From Nitrosomonas marina (GTDB lineage: Bacteria > Pseudomonadota > Gammaproteobacteria > Burkholderiales > Nitrosomonadaceae): DNA of 64,000 nt. The stretch covers positions 62,001 to 126,000 of the forward strand of contig NZ_FOCP01000002.1 in NCBI RefSeq assembly GCF_900110145.1, written 5' to 3'. The notes below the pieces were generated by a model. The model had not been told where the DNA came from. It worked only from the letters and a program-made list of their open reading frames with translations, and ran no database searches. Every line of letters starts with the position of its first letter. Positions within the stretch are counted from its first letter, which is position 1. This document shows positions 54,803 to 64,000 of this stretch, one piece after another. The translations under genes and the position numbers were made by a program.

Positions 54803-55516
54803 TTAATTTCCTTGCAGTACAAAATTGAAAGGTTGCAACGCAATCGCGCGAACCGGTTGGCCATTACGCATTGACGGCCTGCATTGCCAGTTTCTAACCG
54901 CCTCCAGGGCAGCGTTATCAAGGCGCGTATATCCGCTGCTGTCGACAACCTGTGCTTCGTCAATATGACCGCTCTCATCCAGCTCGACCCGCAATACCAG
55001 CTTGCCCTCTTCGCCCATTCGGCGAGAAATTGCAGGATACGTCGGCGCCGTCAGTTTCGGGCACGAAACGGACAGCTCGGAAGACAACGTGACCGGGCCT
55101 GTTTCCATCTGACGCGGCGGCACCTCGGTGACCGGCTCCGAAAAAACTTCCTGTTCTATGACGGGTTCTGGTACTGGTTCAGGATCCGGTTGCACAACGG
55201 GTACTGGTTCTGGCAGTTCAGGGGCCTTGGTTGCCAGCCGTTTGATTTTCGGTTTGGTCTCAGGTTTTTTGACAGGCTTTAATTTTACAGGCACTGGCTC
55301 CTGCTGTTTAGGTTCAGGAGCAGCTTCAGGTGCAGGCTGTGAAATGATCTCGGCAAACAGAGTCACCATTTGTTCTGGCTGTGGAACAAGACGTTGATTC
55401 CATAAAATATATGCCAACGCCCCATGTGCAACAAGTACAAACAACAATCCCGGCAACGAAATAAAATTTTGTTTCGATCCGAGGTAATCAACATTTCTTC
55501 GTGTCAGTGACTGCAT
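54803..55516 (-). CDS. tonB: TonB energy-transducing protein
   Basis: A 237-residue periplasm-spanning protein. One N-terminal helix (residues about 20-38), a long Pro/Glu/Lys/Val-rich linker (about 55-130, repeated EPVP and KPV units), and a C-terminal domain of about 90 residues with YPAISRRMGEEGKLVLRVELD and AALEAVRNWQCRPSMRNG. It transfers proton-motive energy to outer-membrane TonB-dependent receptors, none of which is in the window. First gene of the operon. A Fur-like site is 264 bases upstream. Confidence 0.92.
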   Translation of the reverse strand: MQSLTRRNVDYLGSKQNFISLPGLLFVLVAHGALAYILWNQRLVPQPEQMVTLFAEIISQPAPEAAPEPKQQEPVPVKLKPVKKPETKPKIKRLATKAPELPEPVPVVQPDPEPVPEPVIEQEVFSEPVTEVPPRQMETGPVTLSSELSVSCPKLTAPTYPAISRRMGEEGKLVLRVELDESGHIDEAQVVDSSGYTRLDNAALEAVRNWQCRPSMRNGQPVRAIALQPFNFVLQGN

Positions 55517-56029
55517 TGCAGGATAAACTATAGCGATATTATTAACCTTTCTTTCGATTGTTATAACAGAGTAAAAAAGATAACTATTGATCTATCTGAT
55601 AATGTGCTCTATGTGAAGACTTGGGATAATAACCACCCTTAACACGCTTGCACAATTGAGATCTGTATCGTTTTCTGTACCGAAACTGGACAGTGACACA
55701 CTCTATTCAATGACGAGTACCAGATCCGGCACACATCCAAAAAGATAATTCTGATCAAGCGACAAATAATAAAACAAACGATAATAATTATCAATAAGTA
55801 CGTTACTAATATGGGTAGTTTATAGCTTGCAGGTTATCGTGAAAAAACCCTAACTAAACCTTAATTTCAACCTTAAACGGATATCAATACGATATTGTAA
55901 TTTTGTAGGGCCGATGACAAGCCAACCCTGATAACGTGTATGCAGCGCAGGATGTTTTTGAACTGATCTCCCCGGCTAATGCCGGTTTCGTTGCCGTTGA
56001 TCCAGATTCGTGCTGCCTGTAAAACGATT
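55517..56029. other. Intergenic region upstream of tonB
   Basis: A 513-base gap between tonB and def, both on minus. It is AT-rich and contains a Fur-like palindrome at 55780-55798. The open minus frame that enters from def and ends at 55873 is not convincing as a gene. No RNA gene was recognised. Confidence 0.45.
55780..55798. promoter_or_regulatory. Putative Fur box upstream of tonB operon
   Basis: GATAATAATTATCAATAAG matches the 19-base Fur consensus at 14 positions. It is 264 bases before the tonB ATG. Iron control of tonB-exbB-exbD is common, but the distance is large, so this is a candidate only. Confidence 0.35.
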
Positions 56030-56584
56030 TTACTCCATATTACCACCTGAAGCTCTGTCCGCAGCCACCAACTCGGGAAACAGAACCTCTGTATAACCAA
56101 ACGTGCGAAAATCCCTGATGCGCATGGGATAAAGTATGCCTTGTAGATGATCACACTCATGCTGTACCACGCGCGCATGAAAACTTTCTACCTGTCTATC
56201 AATCACCTGGCCATACTGATCAAATCCCTGGTAACGCAAATGCGTGTAGCGCGGTACTTTGCCACGCAGGCCAGGAACGCTCAAGCACCCTTCCCATCCC
56301 TCCTCCATTTCATCTGACAATGGCGTTAGATGCGGATTGACTAACACGGTAAATGGAATTTCATCTGAATCAGGATATCGCTGGTTTTCTTTAAAACCGA
56401 AAATGACCACCTGCAGTCCAACGCCGATCTGTGGCGCTGCGAGACCTGCACCATCAAGCGAATTCATAGTGTCCTTCATATCCTGAATCAGTTTATCGAG
56501 TGCCGAGGTATTGAATTGCTCCACCGCATTCGCCACCTCCAGCAACTTCGGGTCGCCCATTTTAAGCACTTGTTTAATTGTCAT
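56030..56584 (-). CDS. def: Peptide deformylase
   Basis: Removes the N-formyl group from new proteins. All three motifs are present: [18 protein letters not shown] and HECDHLQG, the last two supplying Cys and two His for metal. Residue spacing is normal; length is 184. It overlaps the 3' end of the preceding phosphorylase gene by 11 bases and so is translated from the same transcript. No fmt gene is beside it, so this copy is detached from the usual def-fmt pair and may be a second copy. Confidence 0.95.
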   Translation of the reverse strand: MTIKQVLKMGDPKLLEVANAVEQFNTSALDKLIQDMKDTMNSLDGAGLAAPQIGVGLQVVIFGFKENQRYPDSDEIPFTVLVNPHLTPLSDEMEEGWEGCLSVPGLRGKVPRYTHLRYQGFDQYGQVIDRQVESFHARVVQHECDHLQGILYPMRIRDFRTFGYTEVLFPELVAADRASGGNME

Positions 56585-57320
56585 TGCACTGCACCAAATG
56601 TTCTATGATTTTTCGTACACGAACCATTGATTTATCCAGAACGGCATAGATTTCCTTTAGCGGAATAGCTGTAATATTCGACCCACGTCCAGCAGCATAA
56701 TTCGCCACCACGGCCAGGGTTGCATAATTCATTCCAAGTTCCCTGGCCAGTCCAGCTTCAGGCATACCTGTCATGCCAACCATGTCACAACCATCACGCT
56801 CCAGACGGTTTATCTCTGCAGCTGTCTCAAGGCGCGGCCCCTGAACGGCAGCATAAACGCCACCGTCAAATACAGATTCGGCGGCCAGATGCGCCGCCTT
56901 CAAAAGCTGTGCTCGAGTCACAGAACTGTATGGGTGAGTAAAATCGACATGGGTTACCGGTTCTTCCGAACTATCGAAATAAGTGAAATCACGTTCATAG
57001 GTATAATCGATGATCTGATCCGGTATTATCAGCGCGCCAGGTATAAGGTTCTCACGAATACCGCCAACAGCGGCAACCGCCACGATATGTACTGGATTAA
57101 GCGAGTGCAAGGCCCAGATATTAGCGCGATAATTAATACGGTGCGGCGGTATCGTGTGCCCGTGACCGTGGCGCGCCAGAAAAACAATATCATGTCCGTT
57201 GACTGTACCAAACGTAAACGGACCGGACGGTTCGCCAAAAGGCGTTCGTATGATCTGTCGGTGCGATATTTTAAGGCATGAGAGCTGTGTCATGCCACTG
57301 CCGCCTATGATAGCCAGCAT
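56574..57320 (-). CDS. S-methyl-5'-thioinosine/thioadenosine phosphorylase (MTAP family)
   Basis: A 248-residue nucleoside phosphorylase. The phosphate-binding GGSGM motif, [19 protein letters not shown] and [30 protein letters not shown] (here quoted in parts) match the MTAP/MTIP family that recycles methylthio-purine nucleosides. The residue pattern resembles S-methyl-5'-thioinosine phosphorylase of Pseudomonas-type pathway, but substrate choice (MTI or MTA) is inferred. GGAAGAG upstream fixes ATG 57320. It sits between hpt and def in one operon, which suits a purine-salvage role. Confidence 0.88.
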   Translation of the reverse strand: MLAIIGGSGMTQLSCLKISHRQIIRTPFGEPSGPFTFGTVNGHDIVFLARHGHGHTIPPHRINYRANIWALHSLNPVHIVAVAAVGGIRENLIPGALIIPDQIIDYTYERDFTYFDSSEEPVTHVDFTHPYSSVTRAQLLKAAHLAAESVFDGGVYAAVQGPRLETAAEINRLERDGCDMVGMTGMPEAGLARELGMNYATLAVVANYAAGRGSNITAIPLKEIYAVLDKSMVRVRKIIEHLVQCNDN

Positions 57321-57323
57321 AAT

Positions 57324-57881
57324 TTACTCTTCCGCCCCAGATTGCAATGCGTATATTGCCGGCAGATTTCGCCATGCGCTGTGAACATCCATGCCAAAGC
57401 CAAATACATACCGGTCCGGCAGTACAAATCCGACAAAATCCGCATGAAAAGGTTTGTTCTTGCCGATATCTTTGTCTGCGAGCACCACACTATGAAACGA
57501 GCGCGCACCGCAATCAAAAATTTTTGTTCGTATTTCCGCCAACGTTACACCTTCATCCAAAATATCGTCAATCACCAGCACGGCCCTGTCTTTTACAGCA
57601 TTTTGAGGAAACACCAGCCAATCCAGCGTTCCACCGCGCGTGGCGTTATGGTAGCGCGTAACCTGCAAATACTCAAAATTCAATGGGAACGCCAATTTCG
57701 GCAGCAAGTGGCCGGCAAATACAACAGCGCCTTTCATAACACACAGCACCAGCGGGTATTGATTAGATAATTGTGCCGCAATTTCATCGGCCAGACGCTG
57801 TATTGTTTCAGCAATCTCCTCTGCAGAATAGATCAACTCGGCATTTTCCAGGATCTGCTCAGTTTTTTCACGGGTCAACAT
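57324..57881 (-). CDS. hpt: Hypoxanthine(-guanine) phosphoribosyltransferase
   Basis: Joins hypoxanthine (or guanine) to PRPP. The PRPP-binding motif VLVIDDILDEGVTL is complete; CVMKGAVVFAGHL carries the pyrophosphate loop, and ADFVGFVLPDRYVFGFGMD the base-binding region. Length 185 is normal. Its end is 3 bases before the phosphorylase start, and hypoxanthine released by that enzyme would be its substrate, so the pair forms a small salvage path. Confidence 0.92.
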   Translation of the reverse strand: MLTREKTEQILENAELIYSAEEIAETIQRLADEIAAQLSNQYPLVLCVMKGAVVFAGHLLPKLAFPLNFEYLQVTRYHNATRGGTLDWLVFPQNAVKDRAVLVIDDILDEGVTLAEIRTKIFDCGARSFHSVVLADKDIGKNKPFHADFVGFVLPDRYVFGFGMDVHSAWRNLPAIYALQSGAEE

Positions 57882-57895
57882 AAATTTCAGACAAA

Positions 57896-60082
<2,187 letters not shown>

Positions 60083-60093
60083 TTAAGCCTAAT

Positions 60094-61047
60094 ATGTCTG
60101 ATAACAAACTGAAAATCCGCATACACATCCAGCAGCCCAACGCTTCACAACAATCGGACGAAATTGAATCATTTGAAGCAGCCGCTCCGGATTTTGATGC
60201 GCAGTCCATTCTGGACAAACCGCCGCTTGATTGGAATAAAATTGCTTTGGCGGCCGTATTGTTCATGATAGTAATTGCAGTTATCGGTTATCTGGCTTAC
60301 CTGATATTCAAACAGGACATCACCGATACGCAACCAGTCAATGCAGATTCAGAAGCAGTTCATTTCAGTGACTCGTCAGCTTTATATAACAATTTTTCAA
60401 GCAACACCGCAGATACCTCACCTGAGAACCTATCCGACACACCAGTATTGGAAAATACAGCAGCAAACGAAGAAACAAAAACAAACAAAAAAGACTTACC
60501 CGATCAACTGTCACCGGCTGACGACAGTGCTCTTACCGAATCTGGTACAGACTTGACTATTATACCCGGCTCCAAACCGGGTCACGACAAAAAAACGGCC
60601 TCACTCAGACCGAGCCCAAAACCTGATTATGCGCTGACAGACCAGCAGCAACCACCGATGCCACACGATTCCGGTACACCTGTCTCGGCGACTTCACCGG
60701 ACACAATCGATCACGATCAGATTATTCGGGCGCAATTGACACGAGCTGTCAATAAGCGTGAACCTGTCGACGAAATCGATAAAATCCAGCTTGAACAAAA
60801 TATTCCCCGGAATATTTATTTTTTTGTTGAGTTGCACGATCTGGCAGGGCAGCAGGTTACCGTCAACTGGTATTTTAATGAGCAGCATATGGCTGAAACG
60901 ACGCTTGAGGTCAATGGCCGGAACTGGCGAACCTATGCCAACAAGCTGTTAAATAAAAAAAGTATCGGAACCTGGCGAGTCACTTTGACTGACGAAGCTG
61001 GCGAGCAACTTGTAGAGAGGCATTTTATTGTTAGTAACAGCATGTAA
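60094..61047 (+). CDS. DUF2914 family single-pass membrane protein
   Basis: A 317-residue protein: acidic cytoplasmic N-terminus, one membrane helix at residues 50-72 (IALAAVLFMIVIAVIGYLAY), a long low-complexity Ser/Thr/Pro/Asp region (about 80-215), and a C-terminal DUF2914-like beta domain with VTVNWYFN and GTWRVTLTDEAGEQLVERHF. The function of DUF2914 is unknown. It looks like an envelope-spanning linker. A TATAAT hexamer at 60045-60050 may be its -10, though no -35 is evident. The next gene, a Nudix hydrolase, starts 15 bases downstream. Confidence 0.82.
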   Translation: MSDNKLKIRIHIQQPNASQQSDEIESFEAAAPDFDAQSILDKPPLDWNKIALAAVLFMIVIAVIGYLAYLIFKQDITDTQPVNADSEAVHFSDSSALYNNFSSNTADTSPENLSDTPVLENTAANEETKTNKKDLPDQLSPADDSALTESGTDLTIIPGSKPGHDKKTASLRPSPKPDYALTDQQQPPMPHDSGTPVSATSPDTIDHDQIIRAQLTRAVNKREPVDEIDKIQLEQNIPRNIYFFVELHDLAGQQVTVNWYFNEQHMAETTLEVNGRNWRTYANKLLNKKSIGTWRVTLTDEAGEQLVERHFIVSNSM

Positions 61048-61062
61048 ATCCATAGGCTTTTT

Positions 61063-61635
61063 ATGAATTTTTGCAGCAGTTGTAGCGCGGTTGTTGAATT
61101 CCGAATACCGGAAGGAGATACACTGCCCAGATATATCTGTACCCAATGCCACGAAATCCACTATCAGAACCCCAAAGTTGTTGTAGGCTGTATACCCGAA
61201 TGGGAAGATAAGATCCTACTTTGCCGCCGAGCTATCGAGCCACGCTGTGGCTGGTGGACGCTACCGGCAGGATTTATGGAAAATAACGAAACTCTTGCCG
61301 AAGCCGCGGCCCGGGAAACACTGGAAGAAGCCAATGCCCGAGTAGAAATCGGTGATCTATACGCAATCTACAGCCTGCCGCATATCAGTCAGGTCTATGT
61401 ATTGTTTCGTGCAAGCCTGCTTGACTTGGATTACAGTCCGGGCATAGAAAGCAGCGAAGTCAAATTATTGTCCGAATCGGAAATACCCTGGGATGAAATG
61501 GCATTTCGGGTTATTCATGATCCGTTAAAACGCTATATGTGCGAACGCAAACTGGGGGAACCGGCTTTCCACACCGGTATTATAGAACGCACCCCAAAGA
61601 AAATCGTAAGCAACGCACGACCAGATTGTTGTTAA
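61063..61635 (+). CDS. Nudix hydrolase with zinc ribbon
   Basis: A 190-residue protein. A zinc ribbon is formed by C4/C7 (CSSC) and C26/C29 (CTQC). The Nudix box runs from GFMENNETLAEAAARE to TLEEANARV; the usual final Gly is Ala, while REx2EE is kept, so Mg binding should be intact. The layout is NudC-like but without the N-terminal domain, so NADH pyrophosphatase activity is only a possibility. It shares its stop region with the convergent PEP-CTERM-like gene (4-base overlap). Confidence 0.88.
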   Translation: MNFCSSCSAVVEFRIPEGDTLPRYICTQCHEIHYQNPKVVVGCIPEWEDKILLCRRAIEPRCGWWTLPAGFMENNETLAEAAARETLEEANARVEIGDLYAIYSLPHISQVYVLFRASLLDLDYSPGIESSEVKLLSESEIPWDEMAFRVIHDPLKRYMCERKLGEPAFHTGIIERTPKKIVSNARPDCC

Positions 61636-62342
61636 CAGATATTTCTCCTTCTGCTTACCCACAGGCCAAGCCCCGATGCAACGAACAACGCCAGTATGCC
61701 CGGCTGGGGAATCTGGTTGGGAATATTTCCATTAATACGGCTGATCTTGATATATTCAGAATTTGAATCATGTTTCGGAGCAAGAATCAGATAGTTTCCA
61801 TCGAACTTCCCTGGTCTCAATAAACGCTGCGTACCAACAGGTACATTGCTGAAATTATTTTTGATAAACCCTGAACCTCCCAAACCGGAAAATCTGAGTC
61901 CTGTGAAATCAAAACCCGCAAAGAGTGACCCGACCCATGCGCTGATATCCGAATCATTTCGACGCCAGCCGATTTCAAATCCGGTAAAAACATTACCGGG
62001 ATAATTACTTTCAAATATAATTAATTCATCCCTGCCACTGTCATCAAGTGCATGATTCGGACTCAGGATTTCATTGATCTGATCGGGGTTCCGAACACCC
62101 AAACCGCTGCCCCACGAAATCAGCGTGGCTTTTTGAAAAACACCCGAACCGCTGTTATTGGTTGTGGAATAGGCGCGTGCCGTAAGCGTATAACCGCTTT
62201 CAGTAAAAATACAGCTGTTGCCTACTCCGCTGGTGCATACTGCCGAGTCCGAGTCTGTACTCCAGCTAACCGGTTTGGCCGACACTGACGCAAACATTAC
62301 CAGACCTACAATAAAAAACCCGGTATGTATTCGATTGATCAT
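61632..62342 (-). CDS. PEP-CTERM-like exported protein
   Basis: A 236-residue protein with a signal peptide (FFIVGLVMFASVSA), an unremarkable beta-rich middle, and a C-terminal sorting-type tail: IPQPGILALFVASGLGLWVSRRR. This is the PEP-CTERM pattern (Pro-x-Pro, membrane helix, Arg-rich end) with Gln in place of Glu. Such tails are processed by exosortase, but no exosortase is in the window. The middle resembles other PEP-CTERM proteins with DSGRDELIIFES. Function unknown. Confidence 0.75.
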   Translation of the reverse strand: MINRIHTGFFIVGLVMFASVSAKPVSWSTDSDSAVCTSGVGNSCIFTESGYTLTARAYSTTNNSGSGVFQKATLISWGSGLGVRNPDQINEILSPNHALDDSGRDELIIFESNYPGNVFTGFEIGWRRNDSDISAWVGSLFAGFDFTGLRFSGLGGSGFIKNNFSNVPVGTQRLLRPGKFDGNYLILAPKHDSNSEYIKISRINGNIPNQIPQPGILALFVASGLGLWVSRRRNIC

Positions 62343-62531
62343 TCGCTGCCTCCTTTGATTTTTCCAAGTGGCAGAATACTAAAATCTCAAGATCTGTCAT
62401 AAACAGATTAAAGCAGTATTCATCCCGCTAATAGAAAAAGAAATCAATTGGAAACAGAGAGAAATCATTATCTTATGCACGCATAAGGTTTCAAAGAGTC
62501 AATTTGCAGTAAAATCAACCGAAATAACCGA

Positions 62532-62861
62532 TCAATGGACGGCTGTTCTGGAAAAAACATGAATTACCACGACGCCACACACAATTAGAATCATGCCGAT
62601 AATTGCAGGCATATCGGGTATTTGTTTGAATACTGCTGCAGCAACCAGCGCCACCAGAACAATGCCGACACCCGCCCAGATCGCATACGCAACACCAATG
62701 GGAATCGTTCTGAGTGCAAGCGTTAGAAAATAAAAGGCCACGCCATAACCGACGACAACAATCAAGCTCGGCATCAATCGTGTAAACTCATTCGAAGCCT
62801 TCAAGGCGTTTGTCGCGATCACTTCGGCGACGATTGCAATAGCAAGATACCAGTAACCCAT
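62532..62861 (-). CDS. Small multidrug resistance (SMR/EmrE-type) transporter
   Basis: A 109-residue protein with four membrane helices. The essential proton- and drug-binding glutamate is E13 in AEVIATNALK, and GVAYAIWAGVGIVLVAL is the family's central signature. It exports cations or is a guanidinium exporter (Gdx), which cannot be separated here without finer comparison; the YAIWAG pattern leans to EmrE. It lies 159 bases downstream of nadC on the same strand. Confidence 0.92.
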   Translation of the reverse strand: MGYWYLAIAIVAEVIATNALKASNEFTRLMPSLIVVVGYGVAFYFLTLALRTIPIGVAYAIWAGVGIVLVALVAAAVFKQIPDMPAIIGMILIVCGVVVIHVFSRTAVH

Positions 62862-63020
62862 TCTAATCCCTGTTAATTTTTTGAGGTTAATATTTGCATT
62901 GGCAACACGATACGTTGGATACAGATCTTTTAAAGTATCTGTAATAACTTCGGTACTACTATGTCAGCAAACTATAACGCACCGGAAAATCAGGCAAATC
63001 ATTTTTTAATCTCATTTATA

Positions 63021-63878
63021 TCACACGAAACGCATCGACAAATCCACAGCTTGAATGTTTTTGGTCAGCCCACCGATTGAAATCCTGTCAACACCTGTCT
63101 CGGCGATACGCCGAACATTATGCAAGCCAATATTGCCCGAAGCTTCCAGCAGCACAGTTAGACCGGAACTCCGGCTGTAGTTGCGGCTGACGTCGACGGC
63201 CTCTTCCAGTTGAGCAACAGTGAAATTATCCAGCAGAACCATGGAGGCTCCGGCGTTCAGTGCGGCTCGCAACTGCCCCAGGGACTCGACTTCAATCTGA
63301 ACAAATACACCATCTACAGCAATCGATCGGGCCTGTTCCAGCGCGTGCGAAATACCGCCTGCCGCGGCGATATGATTCTCTTTGATAAGAATACCGTCAT
63401 ACAGACCGGTACGATGATTAACACCACCGCCGCAAGTAACGGCATATTTCTGTGCCAGCCGCAAACCGGGCAGCGTCTTGCGCGTATCGACGATGGTCGT
63501 ATCTGTGCCGGCAATTGCATCGACGTAACGCCTGGTTTGTGTAGCAACGGCCGACAGCATCTGCAAAAAATTCAGTGCTGCGCGTTCTGCTGACAATAAT
63601 GCACGTGAATTGCCGGCAATTTCACATAGTTTTTGCTGTGCTGCTATGGCATCACCGTCCTTTGCAAACCACCGTATTCGAACGTCCGATGTCAACCTGC
63701 TGAAACAAGAGTCAAACCATTGTGTACCGCACAACACGGCCGGTTCCCTGCCCACTACAACAGCAGCAGACTGCTGGTGTTCGGAAACCAGCAGCGCTGT
63801 CAGGTCTCCCGTTCCGATATCTTCAGCCAGTGCTCGGGTAACATTGTTTGCTATTTCTTCGATCAAATTGTACGGCAT
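63021..63878 (-). CDS. nadC: Nicotinate-nucleotide pyrophosphorylase (carboxylating)
   Basis: The last step of de novo NAD synthesis: quinolinate plus PRPP gives nicotinate mononucleotide. Key elements are EDIGTGDLTALLV near the N-terminus, LSAERAALNFLQMLSAVAT, the catalytic region DTRKTLPGLRLAQKYAV and GGGVNHRTGLYDGILIKENHI, and the C-terminal EASGNI and GVDRISIGGLTKN. Length 285 is normal. No nadA or nadB nearby. The 122 bases from 63879 to the window end show no gene. Confidence 0.96.
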   Translation of the reverse strand: MPYNLIEEIANNVTRALAEDIGTGDLTALLVSEHQQSAAVVVGREPAVLCGTQWFDSCFSRLTSDVRIRWFAKDGDAIAAQQKLCEIAGNSRALLSAERAALNFLQMLSAVATQTRRYVDAIAGTDTTIVDTRKTLPGLRLAQKYAVTCGGGVNHRTGLYDGILIKENHIAAAGGISHALEQARSIAVDGVFVQIEVESLGQLRAALNAGASMVLLDNFTVAQLEEAVDVSRNYSRSSGLTVLLEASGNIGLHNVRRIAETGVDRISIGGLTKNIQAVDLSMRFV

Positions 63879-64000
63879 TCCTGCGATTTGTTTAGATGTT
63901 GGTTAAAACCGTAGTATACCGATTTTCAACAGCACGATTGCAAACTCAGCGTTGCCGAATAATATGCGTCATCTACATGAAAAACTCAGATTAAACAGAT

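Noticed and set aside
55128..55397. Gly/Thr/Ser-rich plus frame opposite tonB
   Set aside because: It is the shadow of the Pro-rich TonB linker.

Overview
The window looks like chromosomal DNA of a Gram-negative betaproteobacterium. TonB/ExbB/ExbD, outer-membrane porin, ubiquinone hydroxylase, DUF1841, DUF4202 and rnfB-nth genes, with a moderate base composition, suggest a Nitrosomonas-like (Nitrosomonadaceae) lineage. No ammonia-oxidation or rRNA gene is present to prove this, so the taxonomic call is inference at moderate confidence.

Layout. 1-3.4 kb: end of a DUF4105-type membrane protein gene, a Ca2+/Na+ exchanger, DUF4202 and an exported MsrB. 3.4-9.0 kb: one minus-strand operon that reads as arsenosugar biosynthesis (two TIGR0428x glycosyltransferases, ArsM, a radical SAM enzyme, and a DedA-flavoprotein fusion). 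9.4-11.3 kb: a two-component pair divergent from it. 11.3-24.4 kb: housekeeping and lipid genes (methyltransferase, UbiH-like, DnaB, porin, KS+ACP pair, YjbQ, phosphatase, BCCT transporter, SDR, DUF1841, Nth, RsxB). 24.9-33.6 kb: a class I terpene synthase, a serralysin-like RTX protease, a CPBP protein, an OmpR-type two-component system, HemE and a membrane diguanylate cyclase. 33.6-36.3 kb: small and secreted unknowns, then mobile-DNA debris (IS3 transposase, reverse transcriptase and integrase fragments).

36,438-48,439 is a genomic island inserted at the 3' end of tRNA-Leu(UAA) and bounded by 61-bp direct repeats. It carries a tyrosine integrase, an AlpA-like regulator, a RepA-like ATPase, two unknowns, a complete type I restriction-modification system (hsdM-hsdS-hsdR), a ParA-like ATPase and a compact SRAP protein. 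An 18/20-identical 20-mer near each inner edge may be an integrase arm site. The host tRNA operon Gly-Cys-Leu follows, with a perfect -35/-10 promoter.

49.9-64 kb: PhoX-like phosphatase, DegS-like protease, a DAACS symporter, a tonB-exbB-exbD operon, a purine-salvage/deformylase operon (hpt-mtip-def), ligA, a DUF2914 membrane protein, a zinc-ribbon Nudix hydrolase, a PEP-CTERM-like exported protein, an SMR efflux protein and nadC.

The most interesting systems are the arsenosugar operon, whose radical SAM enzyme does not carry the usual ArsS signature; the tRNA-Leu island with probable repeated use of the same attachment site; and the stand-alone terpene synthase.
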